Below, piece by piece: positions 32,082-41,525 of a stretch of DNA of 64,000 nt. The notes beneath the pieces were generated by a model that made no database searches, was not told the DNA's origin, and saw only the letters and a program-made list of their open reading frames with translations. A program made the position numbers and the translations under genes. The stretch spans positions 558,001 to 622,000 of the forward strand of contig JALUTQ010000045.1 in the NCBI GenBank assembly GCA_032718865.1, given 5' to 3'. The first letter of the stretch is position 1, and every line of letters begins with the position of its first letter. The DNA is from Tilletia caries. Its lineage: Eukaryota; Basidiomycota; Exobasidiomycetes; Tilletiales; Tilletiaceae.

Positions 32082-32826
32082 CAAGGCTCGGCAACTTACC
32101 AACTTACCTAACTGCAACTGCGGGTAAGTTAACTTAATCTAGTTAAACTGTGACTAAACTGCGGGCGGCGGAGCCTCCGGAAAAATTAAGTCAACTTAAA
32201 CTGTATCGGCCCGAACACGGTAACTTATAGTCACTAGAAGTTGTCGTTCGCAAGCCGAATATTTGACCCAACTTACAGTTACTCACAGCTACTTACAGTG
32301 CAAACTTATAGCTACTTATAGTTACTTACAGTTACTTAAAGTTACCCACAGTGCGCACAGTAACTAATCACAACTATAGTAGTCAACTATTGATAACTGT
32401 ATCCAGTAACTAACAATAACTGGAATAATTAACTGTTGACAACTGTGCCCACAGTAACTAATAATAACTGTAACAAGTAACTAAAAAAAATAACTAAAAA
32501 GCGTGAGTCTTTGGAGGTAGTCAAGAGAGAAAACATGTACGAGCGAGCTCGGAGGCGGCAAAGTACGTGCCTAAAGGCAAACTGGAATAGTACAAGACAT
32601 CTTGGGGTAGATACCGCGTGAATTGAGTGACTGAGACGCGATTAAGTTACTATAAATAACTGTAAGTAACGTATAGTGACAGGCTCAAAATTAAGTTAAC
32701 TGTAATGATAGTAGGTGGCTAAACTGTGACTAAACTAAACTGCGGACGCCGGCGCCGGGTTCCAACTGCAACTAAACTTAACTGCGGACCAAAAATGGAC
32801 AACTTATAATAACTGGCTGAGCCTTG
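32082..32826. mobile_element. hAT-type MITE in right arm (mirror of 11905-12647)
   Basis: 745 bp with the same termini and flanked by GCGCGGAG on both sides (32074-32081, 32827-32834), the reverse complement of the left-arm duplication. Confidence 0.8.
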
Positions 32827-33184
32827 GCGCGGAGGGTGTCTATGTGATTTAGATGATTGCCTTTGCTTCTGGGCCATTCTTTAGGTATGCCATCCACATC
32901 TGACAGGTCACAGCATTCAGCAATGAGCACGCCTTTTGAGAATTCGAGTTTAAGATATCCAGACCAAGCATTAAGCAACATCAGTCATCAAGGCATGAAT
33001 GTTTCTTGCTACTTTTCATCTCCCGTTCATATTCTAATTTCTATAAACTCATGGCCTCAAAAAGTCTGGGGAGCACTCTGGCTCAAAAGCCAGGCCGGTG
33101 GGATATAACGTAAACTTCTAACTTCTAGCGGTAATAGAGTTCGGGGAATACTCCGACCCCACAGGGTAAGGGACGGGTCACAAT

Positions 33185-33261
33185 CATAGTCTAGTCTAGT
33201 CGGGACTAAGGCTTAGTCGGATAGTCTTAGTTTCTTAGTCGCCTTAGTTTTGCCGAGCCCT
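33185..33261. other. 77-bp junction of TTAGTC repeats between right arm and truncated copia
   Basis: Short iterations of TTAGTC/GACTAAGG resembling 16160-16250. The copia RNase H frame loses homology at about 33262 and drifts into this sequence. Confidence 0.5.
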
Positions 33262-36225
33262 GCGCCTGATTGTCGCAGTGTACCGTAATCGTTCCGACCA
33301 GCTGACCGCACGCCGTCAACGCTCCCTTGAGCATGACCGCTTCCCGACCAGCAACCCCCGCCGCAATGTACTCGGCCTCTGCCGTAGACAAAGCCACCGC
33401 GCCCTGCTTGCGCGAGCCCCAAGCCACCGCTCCTCCTCCGACCGTGAACACGTAGCCGGACATTGACCTCCTGTCATCCTTGTCCGCAGCCCAATCCGCA
33501 TCGACAAATCCCCGAACCTGCAAGTCCTCCGCGCCGCCGAACACCAGCCTTGCCCCCGACGTCCCGCGCAAGTATCGCAGGCCGTGTTTCGCCGCGATCC
33601 AGTGAGTCTCCGAAGGGTCGGCACAAAACTTGCCGAGCACGCTGACGTAGTAGGCGAGGTCGGCTCGGGTGCCTTGAGCGAAGTAGGCCATGGAGCCAAC
33701 GAGGGCCTGATACTGCGTCTTGTCCGCTCGTGCCTCGCCATCGACCGCCTTCCTGAGGGTTTGCTTTGCCATCATAGGCGTCTTGGCCGGCTTGCAGTCG
33801 GACATACCGAAACGGGCGAGGACCTCCTCGGCGTACCGCTCTTGGTCGAGCGAGATTGTCCTCTGATTGCGGTCTCGTTCAATCCTAATCCCCAAGCAGT
33901 AGTGAGCGGGCCCCAAGTCCGTTCCCTTGAACAGCCCGAGGCCCCGAGGAGCTCGGCCTTCGTCGTCTCGACGCCGTTCCCCTTCGGCGCCGCCACCAAG
34001 ATGTCATCGACGTAAACCAGCAGCATCGCTGGGTTGTCGCCGTTCCGGACGTAGATTGTGGGATCGAGCGCGCATTGCTCGAAGCCGATGGTCTTCAGGG
34101 AGTCCCGGAGAACGGCGTACCAGTCGTGCGCCGACTGCTTGAGGCCATAAAGGGCGCGACGAAGCTTGAGGACCTGGTGGGGCATGAGCTCGACTCCTTC
34201 CGGCGGCAGCATGTAGATGTCGTGCGTCAGAGTCGCATTCAGGTAGGCCGTCTCGAAATCGATCTGGTGCAAATCCATGTCCAGAACAGCGACGAGCGCG
34301 CAGAACAAGCGAAGGATCTGTAGGCGTGAGGTTGGGGCGAAGGTCTCCTCGAAGTCGACGCCTTGGACTTGCGTGAATCCTCGCGCCACTAGCCGTGCCT
34401 TGTACTTCTGAATCGTCGCATCTCCGTTCCTCTTGACCCGAAAGACCCATTTGGCGCTGACCAGGTTCGCTCCTAGGGGTGCCGTGACGATCTCCCACGT
34501 TCCCCGACTATCGTGCGACTTGAGTTCCTTCTGCATCGCCTCACGCCAGAGCCTGCTGTCCGTTCGTCGTGTTGCTTCCGCGACGGACCAAGGATCGTCG
34601 TAGGGGACTTCGCTGGGCTCCATGACGACGAAGCACGTTCCCACGGTGTAGGCACCGTCCGGTTCCTTGCGCTTCCGGCTAGGGGGCGGCAGGGACAGCT
34701 CCAAAGCTGGCTGCCCCGCGATTCGAGCGCTCCTTCGACCCACGTTCCCCTCTTGCGCGGTCGCCTGACCACGCTCGGCTCCTCTGTCTGCTCCCTCTGT
34801 CGCCGCGAGCTCGTGGTGAAGATCGGCCAGCAGCCTCGCGATCCGGCCCATCTCGTCGTAGGCAACCGGCTCTCCGCGAGCTGCTCGTTCCATCGCCTCA
34901 CGAACTCCCTCTGGCGCGGCGTCCTCGTCCAGAACAGCCTGCATCGCTGCTCGGACGCCTTCTCCGACCTCCAACTGACCTCCGATCCGCACCGGCTCCT
35001 TCTCGACGCGTCCCACTTGCGCGTCGTCACCGGTGAGATTGAGGGCTCTGAGCTGCGCAACTTGCTGCTCGTACTGACGGCTCTGCTCCTTCTCGAGCAG
35101 CGTGCCCGCCTTTCCTTCTTCGTCGAACACAACCGAGTGCTCGATCATCTCCTTCTTCGAGATGGGGTCCCACAGCCGGGACGCATTCGTGAAGGCTGGA
35201 CCGAGGTAGATGCAAGGCATAGCCTTCGTGATAAACTTGCCCGTCCTGTGTACCTCGGGAATCTTCGCCCATGCAACGCATCCAAAGACTCGGAAACGCT
35301 CCGGCTTTGGTGGTCGCCCGTGCAATGCCTCATAAGGCGTCTCTCCCTTCTTCAATCCCGTCGCCGGCACTCTGTTCTTCACGTACGCTGCGTTTCGCAC
35401 AGCGGCAGGCCAAAATGATGCTGGTAGATTTGCTGCAATCAACATCGTTCTACACATCTCCGTTACCGTTCGCACTGCTCTCTCTGCCACCCCGTTGCTC
35501 TGGGGCGCATAGCGTGGCGATGGTTCGACCTTGACTCCATGTTTGGCCCAATACTCCAACAGCTCTGCCGAGTTGAGCTCCGACGCGTTGTCCGTGCGGA
35601 TTCGGCTGATGGGCTTCTCCGGGTAGCGAGTCATTGCTTGAGCGTGGAAGGCTTTGAGGATGTTCGCGGCTTCCGACTTGTACTGCATCGTGCTGACCCA
35701 GACGTGGTGACTCGCTTCATCAGTGATGATGAGCCCGTACTTCGCGCCGCCCAGTGCCTGCCCATCCTTTAGATTTACGGGGCCAAAAGGGTCAACGTGG
35801 ATCTTGCTGAGTGGCCGATGCTCCCGCTCACCTATCGCTATGCGCGGGTGCTTGCTCCTCGCAATCTTGCCCTCAGCGCAGTCCGAGCAGAAACCGAGTG
35901 GACAGAGCTTCTTGGGCATGCCAGCGACGGTGCCTGTTGCTGCCAAGGCTTGGAGCGTAGACTCGCCGATATGACCGGCGCAACGATGCCAGTGCATCGT
36001 GTCTGGATCGCCGCTCGTGTCCGACGCCATCATCGCTGAGTCTGTCTTGGCTGACTCCAGCGGAACGACCCAGTTCTCGCCGACGACTGTGGCCTTCATG
36101 AGGACTTGACCAGATTCGCCGACAGTCACGACTGCGGACGTATTGTCGAACGCGATGGTGCAGCCGCTCTTGGTGAGGCGCTTGCCGCCAATGAGGTTGC
36201 CGATGGCGGATGGGCAATGGGCCAC
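33227..36225 (-). pseudogene. copia element 2 pol (integrase, RT, partial RNase H)
   Basis: Open from 36225 to about 33940 (HWHRCAGHIGEST...CSDCAEGK zinc domain; KIHVDPFGPVN, RTDNASEL, GVAERAVR integrase triad; RT with YVDDIL). A frameshift shortly after the YVDDIL region moves the reading to a second frame (33916-33227) that continues RT/RNase H (FVDADWAADKDDRRS, TAEAEY) and breaks off after CDNQA. Not functional. Confidence 0.85.
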
Positions 36226-36264
36226 GTCCCTCAGCTCGATCCTGAGGCCGGCTTGTGTCGTGAC

Positions 36265-37054
36265 TAAGGTTGTCCCCGGAGTTGACGCGGAGCTGGGGTT
36301 TTGCGGACTCCGTACTCCTCCGACGGAGGGCTCCGCCGGAGGCGGAGCGCGGAGCTCACTTTTGAGAGATTTTTGACCTTAAAAAAGCACGGAGTCCGCC
36401 TGGAGGACTCCGCCGGAATTTACGCGGAGCGCGGAGCCCAATCCTGGGCCCACTAGTCAAAAGTACGGAGCGCGGAGTCGTCAAAATTGTGCGAAAATTC
36501 CGGCGGAATTTCCGCGGAATTCCGTCGGAGCTGTGAGGTCACGTGATCGTCGAAAAATGGGGTCACGTGACCTTATTTTTGGGTGCGCTCCGCCGGAATT
36601 CCGTCCAAGTTCCGCGGAAATGTGCGGAATTCCGAGAAAATAGGCATCGCCGAGACACGCGCAGGAGATAAAACAGGCATCATCATCCGTTGAGAGCTTC
36701 AGAATAGCACTGGAGTCAATACCGCAACAATGTCGGATGGTGAATGTATAGCTCTGATTGTGTTAGAGTCATTCTGAGAGCAAATTATACCATCACTGCG
36801 CTCCGACGGAATTCCGCGGAATTCCGAGCTCCGCATACACGGAGCACGGAGGAGCATTATGAAAACGCACAGAAAAACGCGGAGCGCGGAGCTGGGATTT
36901 CAACTTTTTGTATAATTCCGTCGGAACGCGGAGCTGAGTTTTTTCAGCTCTGTCTTAGTCTGCGGAGGCGGAGCTCGCCTCAAAAAGTCAAAATTCCGGC
37001 GGAATTTGGAAGTGCGGAGGCGGAGCCCTCCGCGTTACTCCGGGGACAACCTTA
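36265..37054. mobile_element. hAT-type MITE inserted in copia element 2 (TIR TAAGGTTGTCCCCGGAGT)
   Basis: 790 bp with perfect 18-bp terminal inverted repeats and an exact 8-bp target duplication GTCGTGAC (36257-36264, 37055-37062). The interior is packed with GCGGAGCTCCG and TTCCGCGGAATTCCG-type palindromic subterminal repeats, with no ORF. It belongs to a different family from the CAGTG and CAAGG MITEs. It lies about ten codons upstream of the position where copia element 1 was hit. Confidence 0.9.
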
Positions 37055-37062
37055 GTCGTGAC

Positions 37063-38140
37063 AACGAGGTCACCGTATCCGGCGACTGGCATGAGCCCTC
37101 CGTTGGCGCACTCGATGCCCGTGTCCGGCTTGGCCGCTCGGTACTTGGTGAGGCCGGATGCGTCGGCTACGATGTGTCTGGAGCTGCCGGTGTCCAGGAT
37201 GAAGTGCCCAGCCATCGTGCTGGGGGCACCCACCGCGCACGCGAAGTCGACGTCCGCAGGGCTATCCGTAGCCTGCTTCTTGGTCTCTCGCGCCATGGCC
37301 GCAGTGTCCTGGTGTTTCTTGCTATCGACTTTCGTGCTGATGAAGTCTTGAGCCGAGTCGATGTGGGGGGGGGCAGTTGTAGAAACGATGCCCCTTCTGC
37401 TTGCAGAGCCAACATGCTCCGCCAAAGGAACCTTCGTCCTTTGAGGTGCTTCCGTGCCTGCTCGCCGGAGAGCCTCCTTTGCCGCTGCTCTTTGCAGGGC
37501 TGGGCGCGTGGTAGACCGCGAAGGCAGCGTCCTGTCGGGTCTTGGCGTCCTTCTCATCCTCACGCTTGAGGGACCGTTCCGCTTCCAGGATCTTCGACCG
37601 AAGCTCCGTCCACGACGTCGTTGCGCTCGCGCTCCACTTGAAGCCTCGGTACGCAGACGGCAGACTCCAGAGCAGCTCGATACAGCGCTCCTCCTCGTCG
37701 ACCGGCTTGCCGATTTGGAGTAGCTGCTCGTAGAGACCGGCGAGCTGTCCGATGTGGTCGCGCATTGAGTCCTTGGGGGCCGTCAGTGCGTCGAGGAGCT
37801 CGCTCTTGAGCTGGAGTCTTGCCTCCACCGAAGTGCTTCGATACTCGTCGCGGAGGTAGTCCCAGAGGACCTTCGCATTCTCCGTGCCGAGTCGGGCCAG
37901 ATCGGTCTGGATCTCGTCGCTGGTGGTGAGGAAGATGCATCCGTATGCCTTTGCGTCGGCTGTCGTCCAATCCTTGAGCTCCTGCGCCGCTGCCCCCTCA
38001 CCGGGTGGTGTCCCGGGCGCAACGGTGGACCAGTAGCCGTGGGATCGCAGGACCGTCTTGACGCGCTCCGCCCACAGTCGGTAGTTGGGACCGAGCAGGG
38101 GCGCGATGCCTTCACGCAACTTGTCCGAGGAGCTTGTCAT
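37063..38140 (-). pseudogene. copia element 2 gag and protease
   Basis: ATG at 38140 (MTSSSDKLREGIAPLLGPNYRLW). The CCHC knuckle CWLCKQKGHRFYNC lies near residue 243. The frame shifts at the G8 run (37363-37370), and the protease motif FILDTGSSRHIV lies in the other frame before the MITE at 37054. Confidence 0.85.
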
Positions 38141-38167
38141 CTTGTGGGTAGCTAAGGGTTAAGCAGT

Positions 38168-38179
38168 GGACTCATAACC
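38168..38179 (-). other. primer-binding site of copia element 2
   Basis: GGTTATGAGTCC on the minus strand abuts the LTR. It differs from the element 1 site by one base, so this element also uses an initiator tRNA-Met half primer. Confidence 0.6.
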
Positions 38180-38279
38180 TGTGGAAACTGATGGTGGTTC
38201 TCATTGACAGGAAGAAGTTTTACATGGAAGAAGGGACACGCAGCACCCACGGCAGTCCGGCCCGGACCTCCACTTCACA
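38180..38279 (-). repeat. 5' LTR of copia element 2
   Basis: Exactly 100 bp, TGTGAAGTGG...TTTCCACA on the minus strand, the same length and TG...CA ends as the LTR of element 1. No second copy remains. Confidence 0.7.
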
Positions 38280-38405
38280 TTCCTTAAGACGTGATCCATC
38301 AGCTGAAACGCTGACTCAAAAGCCGCCTTGGAAACTGATGCTGTGGAAGCGAACAAGTAACAACGATTCAGAAGCACAATTTGAAGAAGTGGAGAGCGAG
38401 TAGAC

Positions 38406-39518
38406 TTACACGAAGATAGGCAATGCTCCACCATCCTTGTAGACGGCGTGTTCGGTGTCTGCAGGTTGATCAAAGCTTGTTATTAATGTTCTGCACCTCT
38501 CGTGAGTCGTGTGGTACCGTGCTCACTCACAGTTTACGGCAGATCCCCCTGGAGCACAGATCGAGTCGTAACCCGGTGAAGCTGCTGAGCGACTCTGTTG
38601 TGAAGGCGAGGGAAATTTCAGGACCGAGTCAATCTTCGCGCCCTTACATAGTGAGGCACACTTACGCTGTCACCTCGGTACATCATCTCCATATTCCCAG
38701 TCGCAACTCGCGCCACGATGATATGCCGAGTCCTAGTCTCGTTATTGTTGCTGGAAAAGTTCCTCTGATTCTCATAATCAGCGGCTTTGCTACTGATGGG
38801 AGTGGCATAGATGGCAGGCCCGAAGCGATCCCAAACTCCGTTGTTGAAAGGGCGGACGTCTGAAGGTATCGGATGGCGGAAGCCGTCCTTGGAAATCCTG
38901 CACAGGTGGCACTGCTTCGACTCGCACGGCGGGACAAAATTTTGCCCAAAGCTACAGTCGACTCGCTGTGATAAAAGTGCGGCTGGTTAGTTTGCTCCTC
39001 CTCCTACCAAACTTAGTGAAGCGTGAAGTGCCACTCCGACTCACGGTCCTATCTGATGGCAAGATAAGTTCGAAAGGCAACTCAGTATCGTTGCGCTGTC
39101 TTTTCCACCGTGCTGAGTTTACTCACGAAACAATCTCGTCTCCGCCGACGAGTGGTTCGCGCTACGCACCTTCTCGTAGCGTTCAGTACTTTCTTTGTCG
39201 TTATGTATCTGTAGACAGGGAATATATCGCAAGGCGTATCAGTCATCCCCCGTCGATGGGATCAAGACGTCAGAGACCGAGACTCACTGCTGTAATCGCG
39301 ACAGTGATGGGCTTCGTTGGGGTCGGATGGGCCCAGCTTGCCAGGAAACCATAACTTAGAGGCTCGTACACATCGGAGTCGTCCTCCGGACTGAGGGGGA
39401 TCTTGAGGGTATACTCTGGGCCCAAGATGTCTGCACAGCTCGAACAGAGAGCCGCGAGGCTGGTTTCGTTCACCTGTGGGCATAGGACACATTTGAGGCG
39501 ACGAGTTCCGAAATCCAT
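38406..39518 (-). CDS. PARP-like ADP-ribosyltransferase, paralogue A (HGT motif changed to HRT)
   Basis: Six exons, in phase: 39288-39518, 39127-39208, 39045-39052 (8 nt), 38666-38962, 38531-38594, 38406-38458; 244 aa. N-terminal CVLC-x11-CSSC is a likely zinc module. The PARP fold follows: LFHRT, where the family has HG(T/S); the RFGPAIYATPISSKAADY block with the catalytic-pocket Tyr; SPGYDSICAPGG; and VNYTEHAVYKD with the Glu of the H-Y-E triad. The Gly-to-Arg change in the NAD-binding HGT suggests reduced or altered NAD use. Exon 4 must start at the second AG: the first AG gives a frame that resembles paralogue B (DCSFGQ) but then shifts at an A5 run, a possible one-base lesion. It is divergent from the NADAR gene at 39884, 365 bp apart. 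Confidence 0.75.
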
Positions 39519-39883
39519 AACTGCAAGAAGGTACCGAAAGGTATGGTGAAGGGGAGGCGGGGGAGCGGGAAGGGAAAACGTGCATGTCAAGATCAAGAAT
39601 AGGTCGTTATGTACTGCTGGAGATACACGTTGTGACCAAGGAAGAATATAGAAAACAAAACCTGCACGGGGGGAAATAGATGAGGCTCAGCAATAGCAAT
39701 GCCAGAAGTAAGCTCATTTACGTTACGCGCAGGTCAAGAAAGAGGTAAATGAGGTGCAGCAAGCAGAAGAACAGATCGTGCAAATGGATGTTGATAAAGC
39801 GATAAAGCCTGACCTGACTGAGAAGTTGTACAAAAGGGCAGTTCGTTGGGTGCACAGAACGCTTCCATCGCCCTACCTCCATC
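39519..39883. promoter_or_regulatory. shared divergent promoter region, PARP-like A / NADAR
   Basis: 365 bp separate the two divergent start codons. No TATA box stands out on either side. The arrangement allows co-regulation of the transferase-like and hydrolase-like genes. Confidence 0.4.
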
Positions 39884-41099
39884 ATGACACCTCAAGGCAG
39901 TGAACCTTCCGCAAGGCCAGCCATCCGGTTTTACGACAGCGACAAGCCCTTCTACTTCTTGACCAACTTCTTCCCGAGCCCCATCAAGTTCGCTGGGCTT
40001 CAGTTTGCAAACGCAGAAGCTGCATTTCAGTGAGTGTGGATATGGAACATGTTCTTGCGTCAACAGGAGAAATAATCTGAGCCCCCTTCTCCTTCATGTG
40101 CGATATGACCAGGTCGGCCAAATTCACGTCCCATCCTGAACTGCAAGAGCAGATTAGTAAGATCGAATGGCCCCGCTTCGCTTTCGAGAAGGCACAGGTA
40201 CGTACTGTCTGGTATCATCAAGCAGGAGGATGTAAGACCGTTCGGCCTAACGTATCTTCTTGCAGGAGAACAAAGATCTCGTCCGAAAAGATTGGGAGCA
40301 GACCAGCATCGCGTTGGTGAGCGTCCAAAGATGTGCTTTCCTGACCTATCAACTGAAGCTTTGTCGCACATTAACCATGCAGATGTTCACAGTTCAATTG
40401 CACAAGTATACACAAAACATCAACCTCGGTTTCCGCCTTCTGCAGACGGGGGACGCAGAGCTCATCGAGGATTCGAGGAACGATGTGAGCTTCTCTACCG
40501 GCGTCCATATGATGGCTCTGGTTCTGATTTCCTTACAGACTTTCTGGGGCGCAGGTGCGGACGGAAAAGGATCGAATCACCTAGGAAGGATTCTCACCCT
40601 TGTCCGGGACTTTCTGAAGACGATACCATCTTTCCTCACTCTGTCTGGCGAGTGCAACCTTGTGAGACCATCTGCGCCCTCTGGCTCGCTCCTGTGGCTT
40701 AGAAGGGAACGAGCCAGAACGTCGCTTGAGGATTGGCCGGAACCCATTCGCCAGATGCACCTCCGACCCAGTCTCGAAGCTGCGCCTGCAGAACGGCCAA
40801 TCCTCCTTCACGGTCTTACCTTTGATTTAGGCAGTAGAATGATCAAAGGCATCGTCCAGGTGGCAAAAGGAACGGACCAAGATGTGCCTAAAATCTATAC
40901 CTACGACAAGATTTGTGACAGGTGGAATCGGATTTCGAGGTGCAATCGCGTTCATGACGCGAACGATCTCTTCGACCTGTACGAATTCGAGATCTGGTTC
41001 CATTTGGTCCTCTTCCGATACTCCTGTAGCTCCTTCACATTCGTTGCTATGGTCGGCGAACATTTTACAGTCGAGTACACTATCACCACCATGATGTGA
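39884..41099 (+). CDS. NADAR-domain protein with C-terminal extension
   Basis: Exons 39884-40029, 40113-40197, 40266-40316, 40383-40484 and 40539-41099, all GT-AG and in phase; about 314 aa. The NADAR domain occupies the first 155 residues: RFYDSDKPFYFLTNFFPSPI, GLQFANAEAAFQSAKF, WPRFAFEKAQ, LVRKDWEQ, then RLLQTGDAELIED and TFWGAGADGKGSNHLGRILTLVRDFL. It lacks the CxxC module of the other NADAR gene. The remaining 150 residues match no domain I know and end in a hydrophobic stretch; part may be an unrecognised intron. Predicted N-glycosidase; removal of ADP-ribose is the function suggested by its position between two PARP-like genes. Confidence 0.8.
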
Positions 41100-41525
41100 A
41101 TTACAATTTTGCAATTGTCGTCGCAAAGTACACCTGGCCTTCTTCCCATACTTCCTTTCTTCCTTTCTTCCTTTCCTCTACAACTTCCTTGGGTTCAATT
41201 TGTCCCCATTGGCTCTTCACAATAGAGCTGTGGCCGCGTCCAGCAAAGGAAGGGACTAGACTTCCGGCCGCCAAGTCGCCTCCGACTGCGTCCGCAAGCC
41301 TGCCTGCTCGATGTCGCTGTCACTCCGAGGACGCTACAATTCAGGTGCTTATGGCTGAAAGAAAGACTTCCGATTCCGATCAAGAGAAGAGAAAGTTGAC
41401 GGATGATCCTCATCCGGTACTGGGGTAGCCACCCTCGAAGCTGACCCTATTTGGTATGAGAGCTTGGCATCAGAGGTACGCTGGAAACTGGCGATAGTGA
41501 GGTCTACCCTACCCCCGGAAACAAC

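Larger units (their letters stand above)
28594..33184. repeat. right arm of 4.6-kb inverted repeat
   Basis: Reverse complement of the left arm, ending outward at ...CGGGTCACAAT (33184). The homology stops there: the next base differs from the left flank. The outer neighbour is a 77-bp link to a truncated copia element. Confidence 0.9.
33262..38279 (-). mobile_element. Ty1/copia retrotransposon 2, 3'-truncated, decayed, with MITE insertion
   Basis: On the minus strand the order is 5' LTR (38180-38279), primer site, gag (from 38140), protease, integrase, RT and a RNase H cut off within the CDNQA motif at about 33262. The 3' LTR is absent. The coding region carries at least two frameshifts (a G8 run at 37363-37370 and near 33940) and a 790-bp MITE. 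It is related to, but clearly diverged from, element 1, so it is an older insertion. Its 5' LTR ends only 127 bp downstream of the stop of the PARP-like gene at 38406. Confidence 0.9.

Noticed and set aside
11540..33184. Starship-type giant element or mating-type locus
   Set aside because: No DUF3435 captain at an edge: the recombinase is a Crypton whose borders are internal and younger than the arms. No homeodomain, pheromone or receptor gene is present.
40603..41099. C-terminal part of the cluster NADAR gene as a second domain
   Set aside because: No motif recognised. It may be true extension or partly intron, so no function is assigned.
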